Positions 45,931 through 55,733 of a DNA stretch of 64,000 bases are shown here, one piece after another. The notes below the pieces were generated by a model, which had not been told where the DNA came from, searched no databases, and saw only the letters and a list, made by a program, of their open reading frames with translations. This DNA comes from CAZNNH01 sp964574335 (GTDB lineage: Bacteria; Acidobacteriota; Vicinamibacteria; Fen-336): NCBI GenBank assembly GCA_964574335.1, contig CAZNNH010000002.1, positions 1 to 64,000 on the forward strand, read 5' to 3'. Both the position numbers and the translations under genes were made by a program. How positions within the stretch are numbered: the first letter of the stretch is position 1; each line of letters starts with the position of its first letter.

Positions 45931-45957
45931 ATGTTGATTCTACTTGAACATCAACAT
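45931..45957 (-). promoter_or_regulatory. Palindromic operator candidate before the ATPase gene
   Basis: ATGTTGAT (45931-45938) and ATCAACAT (45950-45957) are perfect 8-bp arms with an 11-nt spacer, in an AT-rich patch rare in this DNA. It lies 5-31 bp upstream of the start codon, where a repressor or autoregulator would act. Confidence 0.5.
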
Positions 45958-46061
45958 ATCTGTGTGGATTCTACAGGGCACGGGATGGCCGGCCCTGGCC
46001 GGGCCGCGCGAGCTTGGGCGAAGGGTCCGGGCCCGCAGCAGGCGGCCCGTGGCTGGCCGGC

Positions 46062-46619
46062 CTATGCCTCGTCCTGCAGGAGCTGGACCTCGAACACGCA
46101 ACGCTTGCCGCCCCGCAGGACGGACTCCTTCAACGACACGCGGACCTTCTTCCCGGTCACGGTCTCCCAGGTGCCCTTGTGCCAGCCGAGGGAGCAGTTG
46201 CAGACGACGGGCGGCGTGCGGGCCCCGACGCTGATCAGAGGGCAGAAGCAGTCGCTGCGCTCCGGGGAGGTGATGGTGATGACGCCCCTCTCCCGATCGA
46301 CGGCCACGTCATCACCGGACGCGGTCTGCCTGATGTGTGTGCGGTAGCCCTCCAGGTCCCCACGATACTGCTCCAGCCGGGGATCGGTGGACGAGCAGTA
46401 GAGGCCCAGCTCGAGCAGGGTCGCGTCGAGCTCCTTCTGGTCCAGCTTTTCGGACAGGATGCCGATCAGCCGGGCGTAGCGGCGCTTGACGAAGCCGAGG
46501 CGCCAGTCTTCCGACGGGGCGGCATCGGCGGCGCTCGAAGTGGCCGGCATGACCCCACCGGCCACGAGGCAGGCGCACAGGCCACCCGAGCACTGCTTGA
46601 AGAAGTCGGTTCTATTCAT
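46062..46619 (-). CDS. Cysteine-rich exported protein, DUF6144-like
   Basis: A 185-aa protein with a signal-like N-terminus (FFKQCSGGLCACLVAGGVMPA). The conserved C-terminal half has SDCFCPLIS, VVCNCSLGWHKG, ETVTGKKVRV and LRGGKRCVFEV, the cysteine pattern of proteins I associate with DUF6144 (ATC-hydrolase-like). Clustered Cys and one His suggest a metal or disulfide core. An intact ATG is at 46619, with no strong ribosome-binding site. Function is unknown and the family name is from memory of the motif. Confidence 0.65.
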   Translation of the reverse strand: MNRTDFFKQCSGGLCACLVAGGVMPATSSAADAAPSEDWRLGFVKRRYARLIGILSEKLDQKELDATLLELGLYCSSTDPRLEQYRGDLEGYRTHIRQTASGDDVAVDRERGVITITSPERSDCFCPLISVGARTPPVVCNCSLGWHKGTWETVTGKKVRVSLKESVLRGGKRCVFEVQLLQDEA

Positions 46620-46709
46620 CCGTGGACTCCGGTCTCCATCGCGTCGTGGAAGGGCTGGGCCGAACGCCAGGCATCCCCGGCGACGGCCCAGAGGCTAGCA
46701 CGTTGCGCG

Positions 46710-46789
46710 GGAGCGGGGGATTCGTCGTTCCTCCTCTACCAGGACCCGGCGGAGGCACTTCCCCACCATGGTCTTGGGCAGCTCGTTCG
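46710..46789 (-). pseudogene. C-terminal remnant of a long-chain acyl-CoA synthetase
   Basis: On the minus strand the bases just below 46790 read RTANELPKTMVGKCLRRVL then VEEE. ELPKT-x-VGK-x-LRR-L is the end of the AMP-binding domain of acyl-CoA ligases, with the catalytic Lys motif. Nothing of the rest of the enzyme is present. The sequence above 46790 switches to a stretch shared with the DUF481 gene. Confidence 0.65.
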
Positions 46790-46816
46790 CCGTCCTGGTC
46801 CCCCTCGAGAAGCTGG
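46790..46816 (+). repeat. 27-nt exact duplicate of 42485-42511
   Basis: Lies between the acyl-CoA ligase remnant and the pepD stop, where it has no coding role. It marks a probable recombination junction. Confidence 0.8.
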
Positions 46817-46833
46817 GGCCGGTGGGGAGAGGC

Positions 46834-48282
46834 CTACTTGTAGGACTTCATCAGCGCGGCCATGAAGTCCCACACCTGGCCGATGGTCTCGATCTCGATC
46901 TTCTCGTCCGGCGAGTGGGGGTTCTTGATGGTCGGGCCGAAGGAGATCATGTCCATGCCGTCGTACTTGGCGCCGATGATGCCGCACTCCAGGCCGGCGT
47001 GGATGATCTCGACCACCGGCTCCTTGCCGAACATCTCCTTGTACAGGGCCACGCACTTGGCCAGGAGCGGCGAGTCCATGTTGGGCTTCCAGGCCGGGTA
47101 GCCGCCACCGCTCTCTGCCTCGCCGCCAGCCAGCCGGGCCAGGGCCTCGATCTGGGCGGTCAGCCGGTCCAGCTTGTCCATGTTGGACGAGCGCTGGGAG
47201 GACATGACCTCGACCTGGTTCTGGCCGAACTTGACCGTGGCCATGTTGTTGGAGGTCTCCACCAGGCCCTGGATGTCGTTGGACATCTCGTAGACCCCGT
47301 GGGGGAAGGTCAGGATGTAGTCCAGCACCTTGCGGGTCTCGGCCGCCGACAGGGCCTTGCCCTCGCCCTCGCCCGGCTCGAGGCTCAGGGCCACCTTGGG
47401 ATCGATCTTGGCGCACTCGGCCTTCAGGGTGGCGTCGAGGCCGGAGATGATCTCGGCCGCTCGGTCGGCTTCGCCGGCCGGAAGGTAGACCAGCGCCTCG
47501 GCGTCGCGCGGGATGGCGTTGTGGGCCGTGCCGCCGGCGATATCGGCCACCCGCAGATCCATGGCCGCGGCCAGTCGGTCCAGGGTCAGGGTGAGCACCT
47601 TGAGCGCGTTGGCCCGCTGCTCGTGGATGTCCACGCCGGAGTGGCCGCCGCGCATGCCGCCGGCCACGACCCGGAAGGCCTTGTGGCCGGAGGGCGCCGC
47701 CTCGGGCGCGATGGGCAGAGTGGTGTGGGTGTCCTTGCCGCCGGCGCAGCCGACCGTGAACACGCCCTCGTCCTCCGAGTCCACGTTGAGGAGCACCTTG
47801 CCCTTGATGAAGCCGGGCTCCAGGGCGGTGGCCCCGGTCAGGCCGGTCTCTTCGTCCACGGTGAACAAGAGCTCCAGCGGAGGGTGGGGCGTGTCCCTGT
47901 CCAGGGCCGCGGTCAGGGCCATGGCCAGGGCGATGCCGTTGTCCGCGCCCAGGGTGGTCCGGTCGGCGGTCACCCAGCCGTCCTCGAAGGTCAGGCCGAT
48001 GGGATCCTTGGTGAAGTCGTGGGTCGAGTCCTTGGTCTTCTCGCAGACCATGTCCATGTGCCCCTGGAAGACCAGGGCCGGGGCCTTCTCGTAGCCGGCG
48101 GTGGCCGGGACGTCGATGACCACGTTCATGACCTTGTCGGTGCGGGCTTCGAAACCGTGCACCTTGGCCCAGGCCAAGAGCCAGTCGGCGATGGCCTTCT
48201 CGTTCTTGGAGCAGCGGGGGATCTTGTTGATCTCCTCGAACAGCCCGACGATGGTCTTGGTCTTCGCGTGTGTGAACTCCAT
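46834..48282 (-). CDS. pepD: Aminoacyl-histidine dipeptidase (M20 family)
   Basis: A 482-aa zinc dipeptidase. It has FQGHMDMVCEK (first metal His/Asp), TTLGADNGIALAMAL (bridging Asp), TVDEETGLTGA (Glu pair), NVDSEDEG and IHAGLECGII near the end with GPTIKNPHSPDE (last His). All metal ligands appear intact. GAGGAGG precedes the ATG at 48282. Codon choice is as GC-rich as its neighbours. It sits alone between remnants, so recent acquisition is possible. Confidence 0.93.
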   Translation of the reverse strand: MEFTHAKTKTIVGLFEEINKIPRCSKNEKAIADWLLAWAKVHGFEARTDKVMNVVIDVPATAGYEKAPALVFQGHMDMVCEKTKDSTHDFTKDPIGLTFEDGWVTADRTTLGADNGIALAMALTAALDRDTPHPPLELLFTVDEETGLTGATALEPGFIKGKVLLNVDSEDEGVFTVGCAGGKDTHTTLPIAPEAAPSGHKAFRVVAGGMRGGHSGVDIHEQRANALKVLTLTLDRLAAAMDLRVADIAGGTAHNAIPRDAEALVYLPAGEADRAAEIISGLDATLKAECAKIDPKVALSLEPGEGEGKALSAAETRKVLDYILTFPHGVYEMSNDIQGLVETSNNMATVKFGQNQVEVMSSQRSSNMDKLDRLTAQIEALARLAGGEAESGGGYPAWKPNMDSPLLAKCVALYKEMFGKEPVVEIIHAGLECGIIGAKYDGMDMISFGPTIKNPHSPDEKIEIETIGQVWDFMAALMKSYK

Positions 48283-48451
48283 GGCATCCTCCTCGCATCC
48301 CCGGCCGTGGACCGGGAGGTGGGGTCACTCGTGTTGGGGCCATCCACGGGGTGCGGCCCTCGGTGGGCGATGCAAGACCGGCGGTTCGAGAGGCTGCGGG
48401 TGGGGCTCTTGAGTAACCGCGAACCCGTCACCTCGGTTGCCTCGACGCTCT

Positions 48452-48590
48452 TCACTTCAGCTCCACTTCCAGCCCGCCGATGGAGACACGGCTGCGGTCC
48501 TTGACGCCGGCCGCCACGATCGTCACCTGGCGGGAGTCCACATCAGAGTATACGCGTAGGGCATCGCTGGCTCGCAGATGCAGGAGGACG
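48452..48590 (-). pseudogene. Unidentified coding remnant, about 45 residues, ending in TGA
   Basis: Minus strand from about 48590 to 48452 reads VLLHLRASDALRVYSDV, then DSRQVTIVAAGVKDRSRV and SIGGLEVELK before TGA. It looks like the beta-rich end of a real protein (acidic, alternating hydrophobic), but no start or upstream part exists. I cannot name the family. The rest of the 424-bp interval 48283-48706 shows nothing recognisable apart from the ribosome-binding site of the next gene. Confidence 0.4.
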
Positions 48591-48706
48591 CGCCTTTACT
48601 TTGGCATCGGGCTCGGCTAGCGTCGGGTCGCGATCGGGCAGGCCCCGGGGACCAGGCCGAGAACCCGCCGCGGTTCCGATGCTCGAGGACGGAGGGAGTA
48701 GACACC

Positions 48707-49672
48707 ATGGCAAGAGGAATGCTGGTTGCGGCGCTGTCGGGTTGTCTCGCGTCCGGCCTGGCGGCGCAGGACAGGAGAGAGCCCGCCAAGGTCGTGTTCT
48801 ACCTGAACTCCTATCATCAGGGATACGAGTGGAGCGACGGCATCGCCGAGGCGATCCGCGCCACTCTGGCCGGACGCGCCACCCTCAGCACCTTCTACAT
48901 GGACGCGAAGCGCCAGGGAGAGCCCGGCCAGATCCAGAAGGCGGCCGAGGCGGCCCGGGCAGCGATCGAGGCGGCTCGGCCGGACATCATCATCGCGTCC
49001 GACGACCCTGCCGTGAAGCATGTGATCGTCCCGTACTACAGGAACGGTCCGATCCCCGTCGTCTTCTGCGGGGTCAACTGGTCCGCGGAGCCCTACGGCC
49101 TGCCGACGCCTCACGTGACCGGGATCGTCGAGGTGCCCCCGATCCTCGAAGCCCTCGACATCGTGCGCAGGCGATACCCGTCCACGCGTCGCCTCGGGAT
49201 CCTCACTGAGCGCGGCCTGACGGAGGACGCCGAGAGGGCGTGGCTGGAGCCGAAGTATCGGGAGTTGGGCTTCGCGGTGACCTACGCCATGGTCTCCGAT
49301 TTCGCTGACTGGAAGAAGGAGTTCCGTCGTCTCAACGAGACGACGGACGTGGTGTTCCTGCCCACGAACGGTGCCATCCGGGGGTGGGATGATGCCGAGG
49401 CTCGGGCATTCGTGGAACAGAACATCGCCAAGCCGGTGGTGACCGCCGTCGACTTCATGGTGCCCTATGCCGTCTTCGGCCTTGCCAAGATCGCGGAGGA
49501 GCAAGGCCAGTGGGCGGCTGGGGCCGCCCTCGCCATTCTCGCCGGCAGAAGTCCGGGTGACATACCGGAGGCTCGTAATCGGAGGCGCCAGGCCTGGCTC
49601 AACCCCGTGCTCGCCAAAAAGATCGACTTCGACCCTGGCCAGGAGCTGAGCGGCGCCAGGACGCCGCAGTAG
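48707..49672 (+). CDS. ABC-type substrate-binding protein (ABC_sub_bind family)
   Basis: A 321-aa exported periplasmic-binding-protein-like protein. Signal: MARGMLVAALSGCLASGLAAQ. The mature start VVFYLNSYHQGYEWSDGI is typical of the sensor-type subgroup found with two-component systems. A bilobed fold follows with IIIASDDPAVKHVIV, VVFCGVNWS and AVFGLAKIAEEQG. The ATG at 48707 has GGAGGGAG. No permease, ATPase or kinase is next to it, so it is an orphan. Ligand is unknown. Confidence 0.83.
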   Translation: MARGMLVAALSGCLASGLAAQDRREPAKVVFYLNSYHQGYEWSDGIAEAIRATLAGRATLSTFYMDAKRQGEPGQIQKAAEAARAAIEAARPDIIIASDDPAVKHVIVPYYRNGPIPVVFCGVNWSAEPYGLPTPHVTGIVEVPPILEALDIVRRRYPSTRRLGILTERGLTEDAERAWLEPKYRELGFAVTYAMVSDFADWKKEFRRLNETTDVVFLPTNGAIRGWDDAEARAFVEQNIAKPVVTAVDFMVPYAVFGLAKIAEEQGQWAAGAALAILAGRSPGDIPEARNRRRQAWLNPVLAKKIDFDPGQELSGARTPQ

Positions 49673-49854
49673 CGAAAGCATCGCTGCGCTTCAGAGGTCC
49701 AACCAGGCGCGAGCGAGGCTCGGGGCGGCGGCACCGGTTGTACCTCAGCTTGCTCCGGGGCCTCCGCGATCGCAGGGTCGGTCCAGCATCTCCCAAGACC
49801 GTGCCTCGCCCGGCTCGCGACTCCCTTCTGAGTCCCGCCGAGAGATGGGCCTCG

Positions 49855-50001
49855 CTACTTGGCGGCGGCCCGTTCCTGCAGCGTGCGGTAGATGCTGCAC
49901 CAGTCCTTGTGCTCGGCGACGGGCATGCCGCACTCGACGCAGATCCGGACCCGGGGCCCCGGCGCCTTCTTCGCCGGGAACAGCTTGCTGATGAAGGACA
50001 T
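49855..50001 (-). CDS. Small zinc-knuckle protein, 48 aa
   Basis: A 48-aa reading frame starts with ATG at 49999-50001 behind GGAGG (spacing 5) and ends in TAG at 49855. The N-terminus MSFISKLFPAKKAPGP is basic and amphipathic. It is followed by CVECGMPVAEHKDWC, a CxxC-x6-H-x3-C pattern able to bind one zinc, and the helix SIYRTLQERAAAK. The ribosome-binding site, compact fold and motif argue it is a real gene. I do not know its function. Confidence 0.7.
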   Translation of the reverse strand: MSFISKLFPAKKAPGPRVRICVECGMPVAEHKDWCSIYRTLQERAAAK

Positions 50002-50184
50002 GGCGACCTCCGTCGGAATCTGGGGCGGATCGGGGCCGCCCGCTGCTTCCTGAGACGAATCTGCGGGGCAAGAGGTTCAAGCTCCCCGCTGCCTCTCCGC
50101 AGTGCGGGTGCCACGAGACGGCGCCGGGACCCATCCTCAGAAGAGGCTGCAGCCAAACCGGGCCGATATACGTCTCTGTGACAT

Positions 50185-50255
50185 ATGGCCTCCTCACCCA
50201 TGCTGGAGCGAGAGCTGAAGAAGGGCAGCCGAGGTGCGCCTTCGTCTCGCCAAGT
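50185..50255 (+). pseudogene. N-terminal remnant of a PadR-family regulator
   Basis: ATG at 50185 opens MASSPMLERELKKGS, which matches the conserved start of acidobacterial-type PadR regulators (LKKGS then AELLIL). After GS a one-base loss shifts the frame; the continuation GAG GTG reaches a TAG within nine codons. The winged helix is gone and the hydrolase gene on the other strand starts to read into the area. A TGTGACATATGG just upstream may be the old operator. Confidence 0.5.
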
Positions 50256-50294
50256 AGAAGGGCTGACCAGGCTGGCGGGGCGGCGACCGCCCGA

Positions 50295-51254
50295 CTACTT
50301 CTTCCGCCAGCGGTCGTCCTGCTCGAGGAGCGCCGCCGGCCCCTCGCCGTCGAGCCAGGCGCGCGCCGCGGCGTCGCCGCGGAGCCAGGCGTCCCAGAAG
50401 GCCGTGCTGAGGGCGAGGATCACCCGATGGTGGTTGGGGTTCCGCGCGGCACGGTCTCCGGGCAACCCGCCGTCCGTGAAGGCCGAGTGCACGGCGCCTT
50501 CGAGCACCAGCTCGTACTTTCCACCGGGGGGCAGGGCGGGGAAGACGGCGAGGCGCGAGGCCACGTCGATGTCGCCGATCGGCGCGGCGTCTCGGGTGCC
50601 CGTCATCAGCATCCACGGCCGATCGACGCCCCCGAAGGCCTTCGCCGGGTCCCCGCGCCTCGGGCCGGACGGGCTGAGGACGAGCGCCGCCTTGATCCGA
50701 GGGTCGGCGAACGACAGGGCACCGCGGTAGGACTGCCCGCTTACCGCCTGGGTGGTGATCGCACCGAACGAGTGGCCGGACATCCCCGCCCGCGCCAGGT
50801 CGAGGCGTCCGGCGAGCGGGTGGCCGGTCTCGGCATTCCAGCGTTCGAGCTGGTCGAGCACGGCCGGCACGTCGCGGACCCGGCTCAGGAAGTTGCGCCA
50901 ATCGGCCGCTTCCTGTAACGCCGCCCGCCTCCGCCCCATCGGCTGGTCCCGCCAGACCGCGCTGTCGCTGCCCGGGTGCTGGAGGAAGACCGCCACGTAG
51001 CCGCGGGCCGACCAGTGCCGGCCCAGGTAGGTCGAGCCCTCGCGGGAGCCGCCGAGGCCGTGGCTGAAGAGCACGACCGGCTGCGGCGTCGTCGCCGACG
51101 GACGATAGATGCGGACGGGGATATCGCGGTCCCGGGCCGTGTCCCGCACCGTCAGGTCGAGCGGCGCCACTGCCGGGGTCTCGGGCACGGCCAGCGGGTC
51201 GTAGCCCGCAGCCGCCCCCGAGAGCGTCACGGCCAGCAGCAACGCGACGAGCAT
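50295..51254 (-). CDS. Exported alpha/beta hydrolase (platelet-activating-factor acetylhydrolase/cutinase-like)
   Basis: A 319-aa secreted hydrolase with signal MLVALLLAVTLSGAAAG. It has the oxyanion loop FSHGLGGSREGSTY, nucleophile elbow MSGHSFGAITTQAV (Ser), acid region MLMTGTRDAAPIGDID (Asp) and EGAVHSAFTDGG (His). The motif order matches PAF-acetylhydrolase-like and dienelactone-hydrolase-like esterases. Substrate is unknown. It lies between the PadR remnant and ymdB. Its start is 17 bp below the ymdB stop, so it could be expressed with it. Confidence 0.87.
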   Translation of the reverse strand: MLVALLLAVTLSGAAAGYDPLAVPETPAVAPLDLTVRDTARDRDIPVRIYRPSATTPQPVVLFSHGLGGSREGSTYLGRHWSARGYVAVFLQHPGSDSAVWRDQPMGRRRAALQEAADWRNFLSRVRDVPAVLDQLERWNAETGHPLAGRLDLARAGMSGHSFGAITTQAVSGQSYRGALSFADPRIKAALVLSPSGPRRGDPAKAFGGVDRPWMLMTGTRDAAPIGDIDVASRLAVFPALPPGGKYELVLEGAVHSAFTDGGLPGDRAARNPNHHRVILALSTAFWDAWLRGDAAARAWLDGEGPAALLEQDDRWRKK

Positions 51255-51270
51255 TGGGCGCCCAGGACCT

Positions 51271-52074
51271 TCAGTACCCGTCCAGGTCCTTCTCGGTGAG
51301 CAGCATCCGCTCGATACCCCGGGCCAGGCCGGTGTCCGGGTCGACGTCGAGGACCACCGCGGCCAGGCGCGGATCGCCCTTGGCGGTGTCGAAGCGGGTC
51401 GGCATCCCGGTCAGGAAACGCTGTACGATCTTCTGCTTGTCGACGCCGATCACCGAGTCGTAGGGGCCGGTCATGCCGAGGTCGGTGCAGAAGGCGGTGC
51501 CGTGCTCGAGGATCCGGTGGTCGCAGGTGGGGACATGGGTGTGGGTACCGAGCACGGCGGAGACCCTCCCGTCCAGGAAGTGGCCGAGGGCCGTCTTCTC
51601 GGAGCTGGCCTCGCCGTGGAAGTCCACCACGATCACGGCCGCTTCTTTCCTGAGCCGGGCCACCTGCTCCTCGGCGCACTTGAAGGGGTCGTCGATCGAG
51701 CCGTTCATGAAGACCCGGCCGCTCAGGTTCAGGGTGGCCACCGGCACGCCCGCGCGCTTTGAGCGGCCCACGTGGCTGCCGCGCCCGGGCTGGGAGGCGG
51801 GGTAGTTGGCGGGCCGCAGCAACTGAGGGATCAGGTCCATGAAGCCGATGATCTCCCTCTTGTCCCAGATGTGGTTGCCCGAGGTCAGGCAGTCGATCCC
51901 CAGGTCGAGCAGCTCGTCGCAGATCTCCTTGGTGACCCCGACGCCGCCGGCGGCGTTCTCGACGTTGGCGATGCAGTAATCGACCTCGTGGCGCTCCATC
52001 ACCCGCCGCAGGCCCCGGTGCAGGATCCGGCGGCCCGCGCCCCCCACCACGTCGCCGACCACCAGAATCTTCAT
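51271..52074 (-). CDS. ymdB: YmdB-family metallophosphoesterase (TIGR00282)
   Basis: A 267-aa cytoplasmic phosphodiesterase, active on 2',3'-cyclic nucleotides in characterised members. Metal ligands are in ILVVGDVVG, NVENAAGG, TSGNHIWDKRE, VDFHGEASSEKTA and GTHTHVPTCDHRIL, all intact. The ATG at 52074 has GGGAGCGG. Family members affect biofilm and motility decisions. It is usually linked to rny, which is not here. Confidence 0.93.
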   Translation of the reverse strand: MKILVVGDVVGGAGRRILHRGLRRVMERHEVDYCIANVENAAGGVGVTKEICDELLDLGIDCLTSGNHIWDKREIIGFMDLIPQLLRPANYPASQPGRGSHVGRSKRAGVPVATLNLSGRVFMNGSIDDPFKCAEEQVARLRKEAAVIVVDFHGEASSEKTALGHFLDGRVSAVLGTHTHVPTCDHRILEHGTAFCTDLGMTGPYDSVIGVDKQKIVQRFLTGMPTRFDTAKGDPRLAAVVLDVDPDTGLARGIERMLLTEKDLDGY

Positions 52075-52231
52075 TTCCGCTCCCTGCTTCTGCCCCAGCG
52101 CCCTGCCGCGCCGCAAACCGAAGACGTTAGTGGCTGCCCAGCATGAGGTCAAGTCGGAGGCCGCCGAGCGGCCGGCGCCCGACCCCGGGCTCTGCTAGAA
52201 TCCGACCCTCGCCGTCCCTCCGGAGGTCCCC

Positions 52232-52708
52232 GTGGACATCGCCCCCAAGCTGATCGCCCTCGCCGCCGCCATGTCCGACGATGGAGGAGCGGCGCTGCTG
52301 CGGACCCTCGAGGGGATCCTCGGGGAGCTGGCGCCCTTCGACGTCGGCGAGATCGTGGTGCGGGTGGGGGGCAGCCTCCAGCGAATGCCCCTCGGCGACC
52401 TCGACGAGGTCCTGCTCGATGCGGGTCTGGAGCGTCGCCTCTCACACCTGCGTGCGCCTTTGCGGATCGACGCCCTGACGGACGCGCCCGATATGCCCGA
52501 GGCGGCGGCGCTCGGCCGGCGGCTGGGCGTGCGCTCGCTGCTCGCCTTTCCCCTGTTCGAGGGTGACGGGCGCCTGGGCCTGCTGGCGCTGTGCCGGCGC
52601 GAGACCTGGGGCTTCGTGACCGTCTCGCTCCGCGCCGTGACGCCTGTGGCCCAGATGGCCGGGATCTGCTTGGCCCGCGCTCGGCTTCTTACGCGACGCC
52701 CGAAGTGA
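52232..52708 (+). CDS. Stand-alone GAF-like protein, 158 aa
   Basis: A small single-domain GAF-type protein: LLRTLEGILGELAPFDVGEIVVR, LGVRSLLAFPLFEGDGRLGLLALC and VAQMAGICLARARLL follow the usual strand-helix order. No output domain is present. The GTG at 52232 has GGAGG 5 nt upstream and TAGAAT at 52196-52201. Its TGA lies inside repeat copy B, so the last residues may be repeat-derived. Ligand is unknown. Confidence 0.72.
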   Translation: MDIAPKLIALAAAMSDDGGAALLRTLEGILGELAPFDVGEIVVRVGGSLQRMPLGDLDEVLLDAGLERRLSHLRAPLRIDALTDAPDMPEAAALGRRLGVRSLLAFPLFEGDGRLGLLALCRRETWGFVTVSLRAVTPVAQMAGICLARARLLTRRPK

Positions 52709-52781
52709 ATTCGGTCGCCGCTATCAAGCGGGGGGCTCCCGCCCCCCGATCCCCCGGACCCGGCAACTTCCGACGTCGCCT

Positions 52782-52784
<3 letters not shown>
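52689..52784 (+). repeat. Dispersed two-hairpin repeat, copy B
   Basis: Between the GAF gene and convergent lon. It has the GAAGTGAATTC centre, the C-rich hairpin and a CTTCCGACGTCGC end shared with copy D. The TGA in GAAGTGA is the stop of the GAF gene, and the CTAG at the other end is the lon stop codon. Confidence 0.85.
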
Positions 52785-55228
<2,444 letters not shown>

Positions 55229-55232
<4 letters not shown>

Positions 55233-55696
55233 GGCTCCTCCTGCTTGATCGGGATCACCGTCTCCCGTCCCCGCCGGTCCTCGAGGCGTGGCAGCCGAAT
55301 CAGAAGCAGCCCCCCGGAAAGGCGCGCCTCCGCCCGCGAGGCGTTCACCGCAATGTCCAGGGGGATGGTCCGGCTGAAGCGGCCGTGGGGGCGCTCCAGG
55401 CAGAGGTAGGCGGCGCCCCCACCGGGACGGCGGCTCCGGCGCTCTCCGGTGATCACCAGTTGCTGGTTGGCGCAGGTAACGCGCAGCGCCTCCAGCGGCA
55501 ACCCCGGCACCTCGGCCACCACCATCAGGCAGCCACCACACTCGTAGACGTCCACGCTGGGCGTCCACTCGCCCACTGCCTGCGGCTGCTCCGGGCGATC
55601 GAACGGCATCAGCCGCTCGAAGAGCTGGTTCATCTCCCGCCGCAGCAGCCCGAGGTCGCTCGGACGGGCGGGCAGCGGCCGTCGCGTGCCACTCAT
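55229..55696 (-). CDS. hsp20: Hsp20/alpha-crystallin small heat-shock protein
   Basis: A 155-aa holdase. The alpha-crystallin domain spans about 45-140 (WTPSVDVYECGGCLMVVAEVPGL, VITGERRS, GRFSRTIPLDIAVNAS, LRLPR-type strand). VIPI near the C-terminus is the I/V-x-I/V anchor for oligomers. The ATG at 55696 is the only sensible start. It lies just upstream of lon with overlapping stop and start. Confidence 0.93.
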
Positions 55697-55733
55697 CTTG
55701 TCGATCCAGTAGACTCCAGGCGCGCCGGAGCGG

